Assembly: GCA_023150555.1 (NCBI GenBank)
Contig: JAKLKQ010000024.1
Location: forward strand, 1-64,000
Source: Planctomycetota bacterium
GTDB lineage: Bacteria > Planctomycetota > SZUA-567 > H5-PLA8
Direction of reading: 5' to 3'
Length of the DNA stretch: 64,000 bases
The notes under the pieces are model-generated. The model searched no databases, was not told where the DNA came from, and worked only from the letters and a program-made list of their open reading frames with translations. Made by a program: the position numbers and the translations under genes. This document shows, in pieces, positions 25,175 to 34,200 of the stretch. Numbering within the stretch: position 1 is the first letter of the stretch; every line of letters begins with the position of its first letter.

Positions 25175-26314
25175 ATGCCCGAGACTCCCCAAGCGTCCGC
25201 GCCTACGACGCCGCCCGCGCCCGCCCGCCGCGGCGGCTTGGCGGGTTTGCTGATCGCCTTCCTGCGCAGCCCCTACTTCAAGTTCCTGCTTGCCGCGGGG
25301 ATCCTGTACGCGCTCTACGCCAGCGGCCGCGTGGACCTGCACGCCTTCGCGGAGACGAAGGAGCATTGGCCGTGGGTGGCTTTGGCGGCGGGGATCATGC
25401 TGCCGAGTTTCCTCATCAGCGCCGTCCGCTTCTGGATCACCTTGCACGCGCTGGACTTGCCGTGCCGCTTCCGGCAGGCGCTCTCGTGGACCATGATCGG
25501 CTGCTTCTTCGACGCCGTGATGCCGCTGTCCACCGGAGGCGACCTGGTGAAGGGCCTCTACGTCTGGAATGCCTACGGCCCGGGCCGCCGCGGGATGGCG
25601 GCGCTGAGCGTCCTGCTGGACCGGCTGATCGGCCTGGGCGGGCTCTTCTTTCTCGCGCTGGCGTTCTCGCTGCTGAACTGGAGCGCCATGGAGTCCAATC
25701 CCAAGATGGCGCCGCTGCCGTGGTTCCTGATCGCCGTCTGCGTGGCGATGGTGATCACCTTCTTCTTCCTGGCCAGCGACTTCTTCGCCAACAGCAAGCT
25801 GCGCAAGGGTTTGATGGCGCGGCTGCCGCAGGCGGACAAGTTCGAGAAGATCTACGTCGGTTTCGCGAACCTGCGCCGCAAGCCCTTGTCGCTGTTCGCG
25901 ATGCTGGCGCTGTCGGTGCTCAACCACCTGACCTGGTGTTTCGTGCTGGTCTCGATCGGGTACGGGCTGGACCTGGACTTCAACCTGCTCGACGGGCTGG
26001 TCATCATGCCGCTGGCGCTCTTCGGCAACACCTTCGGCGTGGCGGGTGGCATCGGCGCGGGCGAAGCCGCCTTCGAGTACCTCTTCCATTACTTCCTCGA
26101 CACGCCGATGGGCAAGGGCACCGCTCTGGCAATCGTGTTTCACGTGCTGTACATCCTTGTGCGCATTGTGGGGTTGCCGTTCTATCTTGCGGCGGGCAAA
26201 CCGCTTCCGGCCGGGGAGATCGACCCCGCCCACGGCGGCCGGGTGCTCCACGGCGGTGCCGGCGCCAGCAAGGCCGGCGGCGAGTCGAATCCGGGAAATC
26301 CCCCGGGAATTTAA
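25175..26314 (+). CDS. Flippase-like membrane protein (LPG synthase TM family), second copy
   Basis: A 379-residue integral membrane protein of the same family as the gene at 1906. Landmarks are 'FDAVMPLSTGGDLVKGLYVW' (matching 'NICLPTSIGGDVYKA') and 'LFGNTFGVAGGIGAGEAAFE' near the end. An N-terminal Pro/Ala-rich cytoplasmic tail of about 30 residues precedes the first span. I start at ATG 25175; GTG 25127 is possible. Unlike the first copy it is not beside glycosyltransferases, so its lipid substrate cannot be inferred from context. Sequence identity to the first copy looks low away from the landmarks. Confidence 0.87.
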   Translation: MPETPQASAPTTPPAPARRGGLAGLLIAFLRSPYFKFLLAAGILYALYASGRVDLHAFAETKEHWPWVALAAGIMLPSFLISAVRFWITLHALDLPCRFRQALSWTMIGCFFDAVMPLSTGGDLVKGLYVWNAYGPGRRGMAALSVLLDRLIGLGGLFFLALAFSLLNWSAMESNPKMAPLPWFLIAVCVAMVITFFFLASDFFANSKLRKGLMARLPQADKFEKIYVGFANLRRKPLSLFAMLALSVLNHLTWCFVLVSIGYGLDLDFNLLDGLVIMPLALFGNTFGVAGGIGAGEAAFEYLFHYFLDTPMGKGTALAIVFHVLYILVRIVGLPFYLAAGKPLPAGEIDPAHGGRVLHGGAGASKAGGESNPGNPPGI

Positions 26315-26400
26315 AGCTCTTCGAAAGGCTTGGTGCGTCTAGAGTAAGAGCGCTTTAGCCGCGTCGTTTCTAGTGCGAACTGGACCCCTGGGATGCCCCT

Positions 26401-27342
26401 ATGTCTTCTGCTGTCTCGAAGCGCCTGCTTTTGCTGGCCGCCATCGCCAGCATCGTTCCGCTATCGCCGCTTCGCGCCGAAGATGCCGGCGCCGCCGAAG
26501 CGTCCAAGGACAAGGCCAAGAACGCGTTGCTGGGCTGCTGGGAGAGCCTGTCGGAGAAGGGCTACCTGATCCGATTCGAGCCCGCGCGCGTGGTGGCTTC
26601 CATGGAGGGCCACTTGCAGCTCTACAAGGCGCGCTACGACGGCGGCAAGGTCTTCGTGCAGATGGGCGGGCAGGAGGGGACGCTCGATACGTCGGTCACC
26701 GGCGGCGAGCTGGTGGTGAAGGGCCGCGAGGGCGACCAGCGCTTCAAGCGCCTCGAACAGGTGCCTGAGGACCTCGAGGTGCGGGCGCTGAAGCTCGGCG
26801 AAGCGGTGAAGCTCGAACCCGGGCGCGTGAAGAAGATCCAGGACGAGCTGGCGGCGCGCTTGCAGCGCGACCAGGCCGTGCGCACCGATCCCACGCAGCA
26901 GGACAAGATGGGCGAGGTCGACGGGGAGAACACCGACTACCTCGTGAAGCTGGTCCAGGAGATCGGCTGGATCGACACCGAACGCTTCGGCGCGGAGGCC
27001 GCCAACGCGGCGTTCCTGATCGTGCAGCACAGCGGGCACCTGAAGCTGATGATGGCCGCGCTGCCGCCCATCGAGAAGGACGTGCGCGCGAAGAAGCTCG
27101 ACGGGCAGCCTTACGCGCTGCTCTACGACCGCCTGCAGCTGAACCTGGGCGAGAAGCAGCGCTTCGGTTCTCAGGTGGGCGCCGGAGCCAACGGCGAACT
27201 GGTGGTGCTGCCGCTGGAGGACCGCGAGAACGTCGACGTGTACCGCGCCGAGATGAACATGATCCCGCTGCAGATGTACCTGGACTTCTTCAAGGAGCAG
27301 AACGGCGGCAAGGAGATCAAGTTCGCCGACGACGCGGAGTAG
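26401..27342 (+). CDS. Secreted DUF6624-like protein
   Basis: A 313-residue protein with signal peptide 'SKRLLLLAAIASIVPLSPLRA'. Residues about 25-135 form a lipocalin- or NTF2-like beta segment ('LLGCWESLSEKGYLIRFEPA'). Residues about 160-275 match the pattern I associate with DUF6624: 'ENTDYLVKLVQEIGWID', 'AAFLIVQHSGHLKLMM', then 'ALLYDRLQLNLGEKQRFGSQ'. The conserved His, Asp-Arg and Gly-x-Gln residues of that family are present. Its activity is not known to me. No Shine-Dalgarno stands out before ATG 26401. It is an isolated gene followed by a short heptamer repeat. Confidence 0.65.
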   Translation: MSSAVSKRLLLLAAIASIVPLSPLRAEDAGAAEASKDKAKNALLGCWESLSEKGYLIRFEPARVVASMEGHLQLYKARYDGGKVFVQMGGQEGTLDTSVTGGELVVKGREGDQRFKRLEQVPEDLEVRALKLGEAVKLEPGRVKKIQDELAARLQRDQAVRTDPTQQDKMGEVDGENTDYLVKLVQEIGWIDTERFGAEAANAAFLIVQHSGHLKLMMAALPPIEKDVRAKKLDGQPYALLYDRLQLNLGEKQRFGSQVGAGANGELVVLPLEDRENVDVYRAEMNMIPLQMYLDFFKEQNGGKEIKFADDAE

Positions 27343-27348
27343 CCGTTG

Positions 27349-27376
27349 GCTATCAGCTATCAGCTATCAGCATTCA
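27349..27376. repeat. Short heptamer tandem repeat
   Basis: GCTATCA is repeated three times exactly (27349-27369), followed by a degenerate fourth unit GCATTCA. It lies between two convergent genes. A related degenerate sequence (AATGCTGATTGCTG) occurs near 22905. Confidence 0.6.
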
Positions 27377-27422
27377 GCAATCGGCTTTTGGCGCAATAGT
27401 CTTGGCGTGGGAACGCCTGGGC

Positions 27423-28691
27423 TCACCTCAGGCGAAACGACATATCCTTTATTTTCCAATCGCCTTTTTCCTTAACCAACAGGAGCAGGAATTTCAGCTT
27501 CTCGCCTTTCAGGTCGACGCAGGCGCGCGCCTCATTCCCGTCTGCGCGCCAATCGCAATCACCATCATTCAGAATTTCGAGGCCGGCCAGGAGATTGTCC
27601 TTGTTCTGCGCGGAATAACCTTTGATCGTGATCGCCTTTGCCGGTGCATCTAGGCTTTCCCACTTTTCGCGAAAGCTGGCGCAAAATAAGGTCCCAAAAA
27701 GATCATCGCATTTTCCTTTGTCCACCTTTTCGCGTATCTGTACGGCAAATTGGGCCAGTTCCTTGATCGCCTCTGACGAAGCATTCTTGGCCGTTCTCCA
27801 GCGTTCCTCCTCGGTCTCCAGAGCGGCCACTTCGGCGCGCCTCTTGTCATCCGTTAGTCGGCAGCCAAATTCGACTATTTTCAGCGTTTCCGCGACCTTG
27901 AGTCCGTATAGCCATTCCGTGGCCATCTTGCCTCTTGTGGGAATCTTGATCGTGTCCAGCGAATCGTTTGCTTTCCGAAATACCTCGATTACAGCGTCTC
28001 TATTCATCTGGCTTCTTCCGCAAAGGGCGCGGAATAGGCTCATTGCTTCCTCTCGTTCGAGCGCTTTGTTGCTCTCGACGGTTGCGCTGATCTCGAATTC
28101 GGTCCGGCCGCCCCAAAGGCCGTCGAGGACGGTGAGGTTGGACAATGAGGTTGGCGCAAAGATGCCAGTCAGTTCTGCGGAATTTCCTTTCGAAACCGAA
28201 TATCCTTGGAGTTCGGCTTTGCCGATGAAGATGCGATTTTCATGGATCAATTTTCTGGTGGCCACTACTAGGTCTCCGCCTGGGTAGCGCAATATCAAGT
28301 AGCCCATGCTGCTTTCCGGGTCGAAAAATATGCTCTGCGGTTCCGATTGAACGTCGATATCGTGGCGGAAGCAGAATCTTCTGATGGTAGCTACGTTGTC
28401 TTCTAAGATTCTTGAGAACTCGCTCCTGTGGTCCTGCCCCTCGGGAATCATTTTCCCGAAAAGGGTTCGGACGTTGCCGCCCGGACTTTTGACCTTCTCG
28501 GCTAAGGCCCAAATCTGCTCATTGGACGGAATAAGCTCCCCGATATTGGTTTTCGATTCCGGGAATCTGAGTGCCGCGAGCAGCCTGCGTTGGAAAGCAA
28601 GATTGGCTTCTTTGGTGACCGCATTGTCCTGTGCGGCCAGGCTGGTGCAGACGGCAGCCGCCAGGACCAAAAGTTTTCTTGCGGGGGTCAT
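27423..28691 (-). CDS. Exported protein of unknown function, lower GC than neighbours
   Basis: A 422-residue protein that I do not recognise. ATG 28691 has GAGG eight bases upstream, and the following 'TPARKLLVLAAAVCTSLAAQ' is a signal peptide. The body is mixed helix and strand with no obvious catalytic motif. Residues about 310-420 end in 'LLLLVKEKGDWKIKDMSFRL', which looks like an NTF2/DUF4878-type cone domain. The codons use far more A and T at third positions than any neighbour, suggesting recent transfer or relaxed expression. It lies between a DUF6624-like gene and a sugar acetyltransferase gene, 27 bases after the latter's stop on the same strand. Confidence 0.7.
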   Translation of the reverse strand: MTPARKLLVLAAAVCTSLAAQDNAVTKEANLAFQRRLLAALRFPESKTNIGELIPSNEQIWALAEKVKSPGGNVRTLFGKMIPEGQDHRSEFSRILEDNVATIRRFCFRHDIDVQSEPQSIFFDPESSMGYLILRYPGGDLVVATRKLIHENRIFIGKAELQGYSVSKGNSAELTGIFAPTSLSNLTVLDGLWGGRTEFEISATVESNKALEREEAMSLFRALCGRSQMNRDAVIEVFRKANDSLDTIKIPTRGKMATEWLYGLKVAETLKIVEFGCRLTDDKRRAEVAALETEEERWRTAKNASSEAIKELAQFAVQIREKVDKGKCDDLFGTLFCASFREKWESLDAPAKAITIKGYSAQNKDNLLAGLEILNDGDCDWRADGNEARACVDLKGEKLKFLLLLVKEKGDWKIKDMSFRLR

Positions 28692-28718
28692 TTCCTTCAC
28701 CTCGCCCGACTCTTGCCG

Positions 28719-29186
28719 TCAGTCCTCGATCGGCCTAGCCGGGACGCCGGCCACGCGCGCGCCGGGCGGGACGTCGCGGTTGACGACGCTGCCTGCGCCG
28801 ATGACGGCGCCCTCACCGATGGTCACCCCGCAGACGATGGTGCAGCCGCTGCCGATGCTGGCGCGGCGCTTCACGACCGTCGGAACCACCTTCCAATCCT
28901 TCTCGGTCTGAAGGCTGCCGTCGGGGTTGGTGGCGCGCGGGTACTTGTCGTTGATGAACGAGACGTTGTGCCCGACGAAGACCTCGTCCTCGATCGTCAC
29001 GCCCGTGCAGATGAAGGTGTGGCTGGAGATCTTGCAGCGCTTGCCCACCGCCGCGCCCTTCTGGATCTCGACGAAGGTCCCGACCTTGGTCTCGTCGCCG
29101 ATCGTGCAGCCGTAGAGGTTCACGAAGCCGTGGATGATCACGTCCTTGCCCAGCTTCACGTCCGGCGCGATGCGCGCGAAGTCCAT
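28719..29186 (-). CDS. Left-handed beta-helix sugar N-acetyltransferase (WbpD/WlbB-like)
   Basis: A 155-residue hexapeptide-repeat acyltransferase: 'LGKDVIIHGFVNLYGCTIGD', 'VGTFVEIQKGAAVG', 'TGVTIEDEVFVGHNVSFIND', and the closing 'IGSGCTIVCGVTIGEGAVIG' with 'VAGVPARPI'. The loop 'NDKYPRATNPDG' and the length match acetyltransferases acting on UDP-2-acetamido-3-amino-glucuronate and similar 3-amino sugars. It would use acetyl-CoA in the cytoplasm for a surface polysaccharide. The DegT aminotransferase at 22958 is the plausible preceding step. The exact sugar is inference from the family. Confidence 0.85.
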   Translation of the reverse strand: MDFARIAPDVKLGKDVIIHGFVNLYGCTIGDETKVGTFVEIQKGAAVGKRCKISSHTFICTGVTIEDEVFVGHNVSFINDKYPRATNPDGSLQTEKDWKVVPTVVKRRASIGSGCTIVCGVTIGEGAVIGAGSVVNRDVPPGARVAGVPARPIED

Positions 29187-29296
29187 AGCACGAGTCTACG
29201 CGGGGCTCGGGCCGCCGAAAGCCCGAAACGGCGCCCCTTGCCGCGCGCCGGGGACTCTGGCAAGATGTTCATTGTATAGTGCGGAGGGCTGGGCGT

Positions 29297-29665
29297 ATGC
29301 CGGTGGCTATTGAAGTATCCCGCGAGCCGGACTATGCCGAACTAAAGGTTGCCGGACCCTGGACGGAAGCGACCGCCAGACAGGTGATCGACCGGGCGCG
29401 CATGGAAGCCGACGGTGCGGGGCAGCAGCGCATCCTGCTGGACCTGACGGACTTCGAGCCGCCCAAAGACGAGATGGTCCGGTACTATTCGGGCGTTTAT
29501 CTCGCGGAGGTCCTGCTCCCGCCGTTCCGCATCGGCGCGTTCAGCAAGCCTTCCTCCATCAACCGATTCGCCATGACGGTGGCGGTAAACCGCGGCGTGT
29601 GCATTTCCGTCTTCCCCGAGCGCCAAGCTGCCGTCGATTGGCTATTGAGCGACGCGCGGCCCTGA
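29297..29665 (+). CDS. SpoIIAA-like / STAS-fold small protein
   Basis: A 122-residue cytoplasmic protein. ATG 29297 has GGAGG nine bases upstream. The pattern fits the SpoIIAA-like family (PF11964 type): strand 'YAELKVAGPW', a helix, 'QRILLDLTDFEPP', a helix, 'RIGAFSKPSSINRFAMTVAV', then 'CISVFPERQAAVDWLL'. In family members this fold senses or binds small molecules or lipids; no catalytic residues are visible. It is divergent from the acetyltransferase gene across 110 bases and followed by an exported protein on the same strand. Confidence 0.65.
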   Translation: MPVAIEVSREPDYAELKVAGPWTEATARQVIDRARMEADGAGQQRILLDLTDFEPPKDEMVRYYSGVYLAEVLLPPFRIGAFSKPSSINRFAMTVAVNRGVCISVFPERQAAVDWLLSDARP

Positions 29666-29770
29666 CCGCGCGTTGAGAAAAAGCACGCCTGCGCGGCGTT
29701 GGCATCGCGCGGCGAAAGCCATAGAATCCCAAAAGTAGCCATTCGTCCCGAACCAGCGGAGGAACCGCGC

Positions 29771-32083
29771 GTGAACGACGGTGTCTGCCGGTTGCTGCTC
29801 GCACTCCTGGTCTTCGTTGCGGGCCTGCCTGCCCCGCGAGGCGAAGAGGCTCCGGAAGCGGGCCTCGAGGCGATGCTTCCGGCGAAAACGCTCGCCGGGC
29901 TGCTGGTCTCGGACGTCGAGACCGCCCTGAAGGAGGCCAAGGCGGGCCGCCTGGGCCGGATGATCGCTCAGCCGGAGCTGCAGGCCTACTTCGCGCCGAT
30001 CTTCGCGAACATGAAGGCCGTGTACGAGGACCTGCGCGCCGGGCATCCCGAGTTGCTGTCGGTCGAAGACCTGGAGCGCAGCGTGTTGCGGGGCTCGGCC
30101 TGCGCGGCGGTGTACAAGCGGGACGCCGGCGAGGCCCTGGGCTTCCTGGCCGTGGTGAAGCCCGGCGATCCGGCCACCTTGGCGCGCGTGCTGCCGCCGA
30201 ATATGACCGTTCACGCCGGGCGCAATTCGGTGGTGGCGTGGCGCGACGGCTGCCTGATCTACGGCAAGCCGGCCGAGGACCTGAAGGGCATCCTGGCGGC
30301 GAAGCCGGGCGCTGTAAAGTTGGGAGTGCTGCGCGCGCGCCTGGACGCGAAGGAGGTCCTGGCCTGGGCGGACGTCGCGGCGATTTACGAGCAGATGGCC
30401 GACGCGCAGGACGACGAGACCTCCATGCGGATGCGTGCGGTCCTGGGCGGGCTGGGCCTCTTTCAGGTCAAGCGCGTGCGGATGGGGCTGGGCTTCCATG
30501 CCGGAGAGGCCGTGCTCGAGACGTGCCTCGACTGGCGCGACGCCGTCGACGCGAAGGCGCTGCAGGGCGTCTTCCGGCTCTTCGAGCCCGGCGAACCCTT
30601 CGCGGCCGGTGCGTTCAAGATCGCTGGTCCGGACGCGCCCTACGTCGGCGCCGGATATTTCCACTGGGACCGCTTGCAGCCGCTGGTGCTGGACCTGGTG
30701 GCGCGGCAGGACCCCGCGCGCGCGGCGGAGGTCGCAGGCTTCCTGAAGCAGGTGGATACGGCGCTGGGCTTCGACCTGCAGAAGGACCTGCTCGCGAACC
30801 TGGGCGGCGCGTACGTCCTCGCGGAGTCCAGCATCGACACGTCGGTGCCGTTCTCGTCGATGCCCGGCCTGGTCTTCTCGTTTCCGGCGAAGGACCCGGC
30901 GAAAGTCGAGGCCTGCCTGCAGAAGTTCCACGCCTGGTTCACCGCGCGCATCGGGGAACTGGGCAGCGGCATCGGCGGCTTCGTCCTGCGCAAATACGCC
31001 CAGGGCGACCGAACGATCTATGCGCTTACCGGCAAACTGCTGGGCGGTCCGCTGGTGGCGTGGAGCGTCAGCGACGGGCGGATGCTGGTTGGCACCACGG
31101 TCAACGCCCTGCGCCGCGGCATGGAGCAGCTAGGCCGCACCGACAGCATCCTGGACAATCCCGAGTTCGCCAAGACCGTCGCGCGGCTGGCCGGCAAGCC
31201 GTTCGACGCCAAGAACCTGCCTCAGGGCCTGGCCTACGGGTCGGACCGTTCGACGGGGCTGGGGACCTTCGCGCTCTCGAGCCTGGGCGTCGCGAGCGGC
31301 ACGATCGCCCTGTCGGCGATAGTGGAGAGCGCCCAGAAGCGCGCGCGGGGGCCGCGCCCGCACACCGGTGAAGACCGGGCGCTTGCCTTCCTGGCCGGCC
31401 CGGCGGGGCAGGCGCTGCTGAAGGTGGCCAATACGGTGGACGTGGAACTCTGGCCGGACGCCACCTTCTTCGAACGCTACCGCGTGGCGCGCGGTTCGCT
31501 CTCGCGCTGGGATCCCGAGGGGCTGTTCGTGCGCTGCGAGTTGCCCTTCCCGGTGCCGGGCGCGTCGGCCGGCAACGGTTCACCCTCGGCGCTGACCACG
31601 GTTTCGGTGGCCGCGGTCGGCGCGGGCCTGCTGCTGCCGGTGCTGGCGCGCGCGCGGGAATCGGCACGGCGCAGTTCGAGCATGAGCAACCTCTCGCAGA
31701 TGGGCAAGGCAATGGCGATGTACTCGATGGATCAGGGCCGCCAGGGCAAGTTTCCGCCCACGGCAGCGGACCTCTATCCCGACTACGTCAGGGACGCGCG
31801 AGTCTTCCTGCGGCCGGGCTGGTCCCAACTCCATCCGGCGCATTACATGTACATTCCCGGCTCCGAGCAGGAGGACGGCATCACCGTCGTGGCCTTCGAG
31901 AATCCGCCGGAAGACCAGTTTGGCGACGGCCGCAACGTGCTGGTAGCGGCGGGCTCGGTGGAATGGATGAGCAACGACGAATTTGCGAATGCGTTGCGGG
32001 AGACCGCTGCCGTCCTCATGAAGAAGGGCATCGAGATGAAGCCGGTGCCGATCGTTTACGAAGAGATCATCAGGAAGAAGTGA
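29771..32083 (+). CDS. Exported DUF3352-like protein with pseudopilin-like (DUF1559-style) tail
   Basis: A 770-residue protein. GTG 29771, with GGAGGAA eight bases upstream, begins a signal peptide ('LLLALLVFVAGLPAPRG'). Residues about 30-600 resemble the DUF3352-type proteins of planctomycetes ('MLPAKTLAGLLVSDVETALK'). Near residue 615 a hydrophobic run leads into 'LLPVLARARESARRSSSMSN' and 'QMGKAMAMYSMDQGRQGKFP', the signature that normally follows the N-terminal helix of DUF1559 pseudopilin-like proteins. The end 'GRNVLVAAGSVEWMSNDEF' matches their H-X9-DG-style finish. In DUF1559 proteins this part is near the N-terminus, so its place here is unusual. The 3' end overlaps the convergent hydroxylase gene by 14 bases. 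Confidence 0.75.
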   Translation: MNDGVCRLLLALLVFVAGLPAPRGEEAPEAGLEAMLPAKTLAGLLVSDVETALKEAKAGRLGRMIAQPELQAYFAPIFANMKAVYEDLRAGHPELLSVEDLERSVLRGSACAAVYKRDAGEALGFLAVVKPGDPATLARVLPPNMTVHAGRNSVVAWRDGCLIYGKPAEDLKGILAAKPGAVKLGVLRARLDAKEVLAWADVAAIYEQMADAQDDETSMRMRAVLGGLGLFQVKRVRMGLGFHAGEAVLETCLDWRDAVDAKALQGVFRLFEPGEPFAAGAFKIAGPDAPYVGAGYFHWDRLQPLVLDLVARQDPARAAEVAGFLKQVDTALGFDLQKDLLANLGGAYVLAESSIDTSVPFSSMPGLVFSFPAKDPAKVEACLQKFHAWFTARIGELGSGIGGFVLRKYAQGDRTIYALTGKLLGGPLVAWSVSDGRMLVGTTVNALRRGMEQLGRTDSILDNPEFAKTVARLAGKPFDAKNLPQGLAYGSDRSTGLGTFALSSLGVASGTIALSAIVESAQKRARGPRPHTGEDRALAFLAGPAGQALLKVANTVDVELWPDATFFERYRVARGSLSRWDPEGLFVRCELPFPVPGASAGNGSPSALTTVSVAAVGAGLLLPVLARARESARRSSSMSNLSQMGKAMAMYSMDQGRQGKFPPTAADLYPDYVRDARVFLRPGWSQLHPAHYMYIPGSEQEDGITVVAFENPPEDQFGDGRNVLVAAGSVEWMSNDEFANALRETAAVLMKKGIEMKPVPIVYEEIIRKK

Positions 32084-32642
32084 CGGCCGGGCCTCCGGCC
32101 GGCGGCTTGGGCACGACGATCGCGTCGCCGTCGGGCTTTATCCTTGGATGGGGCAGGGGTTCGTACCGTTCGCGCGGCGCGACGTAGGTGCCCAGCAGCC
32201 AGTCCAGCACCGGGAAGGTGACGCAGTAGTTCCCCGCCGGCGAGTGGAAGTGGTGCTCGTAGTGGCAGCCCTTCCACCAGCGGAAGAGCCGGCTGCCGCG
32301 TACGAAGCCCGGCAGCAGCGCCTCGTAGTGCATCAGCGCGTGGCAGATCTCGTAGACGATCACGACGTGCCAGAAGGCCCCGCCCCAGACGCACAACACC
32401 GGCACCCAGCCCCAGAGCAGCATCAGCGGCGAGGCCGCCAGCAGCACGCCCAGGAAGAAGACGATGTCCATGCGCGGATCGGCGGTGCGCCGCGCGACGG
32501 TCTTCTCGTCGAGGTGGAAGAACTCGCGGTGGTGCCCGATGTGGAAGCCCAGCGAGAAGCGGTGCATGATCCAATGCAGCAGGTATTCGAGGAAGACCCC
32601 TGCGCCCCAGCCGCCCAGGAAGCACCACGCTGCGATTTCCAT
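32070..32642 (-). CDS. Fatty acid hydroxylase / sterol desaturase family protein
   Basis: A 190-residue membrane protein with the spread histidine motifs of the di-iron hydroxylase superfamily: 'LLHWIMHRF', 'HIGHHREFFH', 'EICHALMHYE' and 'CHYEHHFHS'. Three to four hydrophobic stretches lie between them. Such enzymes hydroxylate or desaturate lipids in the membrane using oxygen. It is compact and lacks the long N-terminal spans of larger family members. The substrate is unknown. The C-terminal 30 residues are proline-rich. Confidence 0.85.
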   Translation of the reverse strand: MEIAAWCFLGGWGAGVFLEYLLHWIMHRFSLGFHIGHHREFFHLDEKTVARRTADPRMDIVFFLGVLLAASPLMLLWGWVPVLCVWGGAFWHVVIVYEICHALMHYEALLPGFVRGSRLFRWWKGCHYEHHFHSPAGNYCVTFPVLDWLLGTYVAPRERYEPLPHPRIKPDGDAIVVPKPPAGGPAVTSS

Positions 32643-32672
32643 GCGGGCATTCTACCGCATTCCGCAATCGGA

Positions 32673-33857
32673 TCACCTGCCGGCCTTCAGGCGCTCCCAT
32701 TCGGACTTGCAGTAGGCGTACAGCGTGCGCTCGACGTCGTTGGCCGGCGTGTAGGCGTTGATGAAGGCGTAAAGCTTGTTCTGCGCGGAGAAGCGCGTGT
32801 TGATCTCGCCCTTCACGCTCAGGCACAGGCAGGCGTGCGCGGCGGCGTCGAAGTCCTTGCCGCCCTCGGCCATGTCCAGCACCGCTTTGAAGGCGTAGCC
32901 GGCGTCGTCGTAGAACTTGAAGGCCTCCTTGGCCTGGGCCTGCAGGCCGGCGGCTTTGCGCTGGACCTCCAGCAGCGGCGGGTGGCTCTTGTTGAAGCGT
33001 TTGAAGGTGCCGCGCGTGGTGCGGTATTCCTGCCAGGCGCCCCTGTACGCCTCGCGGTATTCCTGCTCGGCCTGTTCGAACTGCGGCAGCAGGCGATCCT
33101 TGATCTGCTGCGCGCGGCCGAAGTACGCGTGGGCCAGCTGGCGCTGCGTCTCGATGTCCTTCTTGGCCTTAAGGGCTTCCAGGCAGGTCTTGATCGCGGC
33201 GTCGTAGTCGCCGCCGTCGGCCTGACGCTTGGCCGCCTGCGCCTGCTCGGGCAGGGCCGGCGCCGGCGTCTTGTTCTCGGCGGCCTGGCGCCGGCTGGCG
33301 AAGCGCTCCTGGGCCTCGCGGGCGTGGGCGAGGGCCTTCAGCGAATAGTCCGTGCCGCTGGTTTGGTCGGCGACCTGGAACCAGCGCAGGGCGACGGCAT
33401 AGTCGTCGCTGGCGTTGCTCCTCGCGTACATCTCACCCTCGGAGAAGAGGCGCTTGGCGTCCTGCAGCGGGCTGGGCGCTTCCTCCTGTTCCTCGGGCTT
33501 CTTCTGCACGGGCTTGGGCGGATCGTGCTTGACGGGCGTGGGCGTCCCGCCCTGCTTGCGCTGGATCGCGGAGATGATGTCCATCGTGGTGAACTTGCGG
33601 GCCCAGAAGAGCGCGGTCGTGCATTCCTGCAGCAGCTTCTCGTCGGGTGAGGCCTGCGCTTCGAGGATGTCGAGCGCCTTCTCCAGCTTGACGACGGCCT
33701 CGGCGTATTGCTCGGGCGGCACCGTCATCCCGCTGCCCTGCTGCAGGATCTTGACGGCCTCGTCCTTCATCTGGCGCGGGTCGCCCGCGGACTCGGCGCG
33801 GACGCTCGACGCGGCCAGCAATACGCTCAGGAACACCCACAGAACATGCTTCGCCAT
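32673..33857 (-). CDS. Exported TPR-like helical protein
   Basis: A 394-residue protein. ATG 33857 begins the signal peptide 'AKHVLWVFLSVLLAASSVRA'; an upstream start at 33917 would precede it with 20 unlikely residues. The mature part is helical with TPR-type spacing ('YAEAVVKLEKALDILEAQAS', 'DDYAVALRWFQVADQTSG', 'ADGGDYDAAIKTCLEALKAK'), interrupted by a charged proline-rich stretch (about 125-150, 'KHDPPKPVQKKPEEQEE'). It probably acts as a protein-interaction scaffold outside the cytoplasm. It is followed on the same strand by the hydroxylase gene 30 bases later, but I see no functional link. Confidence 0.7.
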   Translation of the reverse strand: MAKHVLWVFLSVLLAASSVRAESAGDPRQMKDEAVKILQQGSGMTVPPEQYAEAVVKLEKALDILEAQASPDEKLLQECTTALFWARKFTTMDIISAIQRKQGGTPTPVKHDPPKPVQKKPEEQEEAPSPLQDAKRLFSEGEMYARSNASDDYAVALRWFQVADQTSGTDYSLKALAHAREAQERFASRRQAAENKTPAPALPEQAQAAKRQADGGDYDAAIKTCLEALKAKKDIETQRQLAHAYFGRAQQIKDRLLPQFEQAEQEYREAYRGAWQEYRTTRGTFKRFNKSHPPLLEVQRKAAGLQAQAKEAFKFYDDAGYAFKAVLDMAEGGKDFDAAAHACLCLSVKGEINTRFSAQNKLYAFINAYTPANDVERTLYAYCKSEWERLKAGR

Positions 33858-33935
33858 CGATTTCAATCCTTCCCTGGAAGCCAACCCCCTCACGGGACCT
33901 ATGGCGGTGAGACGCATTTTTCATTCACCACCATG

Positions 33936-33961
33936 CGAGAAAGGGGCCACGCCCTTTCTCG
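33936..33961. terminator. 10-bp perfect hairpin between MscS and the TPR-like gene
   Basis: Arms CGAGAAAGGG (33936-33945) and CCCTTTCTCG (33952-33961) enclose a six-base loop. The hairpin lies in the 343-base gap 33858-34200, about 240 bases past the MscS stop and 79 bases before the next ATG on the same strand. It may terminate MscS transcription or form a leader structure. Nothing else in the gap is recognisable. Confidence 0.45.
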
Positions 33962-34200
33962 GATTTCCTGCACTGGTGCAGCAACTCCTTATAGGACAGT
34001 GACTTAGCCGGTTGCCTGCCCTCTGGCCTTACTCCATGCCTTGCATGAGGTTACAGACGCCCAGGCCGCGTTTTCGTTTCCGGAATTCTTGTATCGATTA
34101 CGTAAAACTTGGCGTTTCATTCGGCTGCGTGACGTTTTTGGGACGGGCCGGGGAAGCGAGGGAAAGGGCGGGACGGGCGAAACCGGAGCGATGGCTGAGG

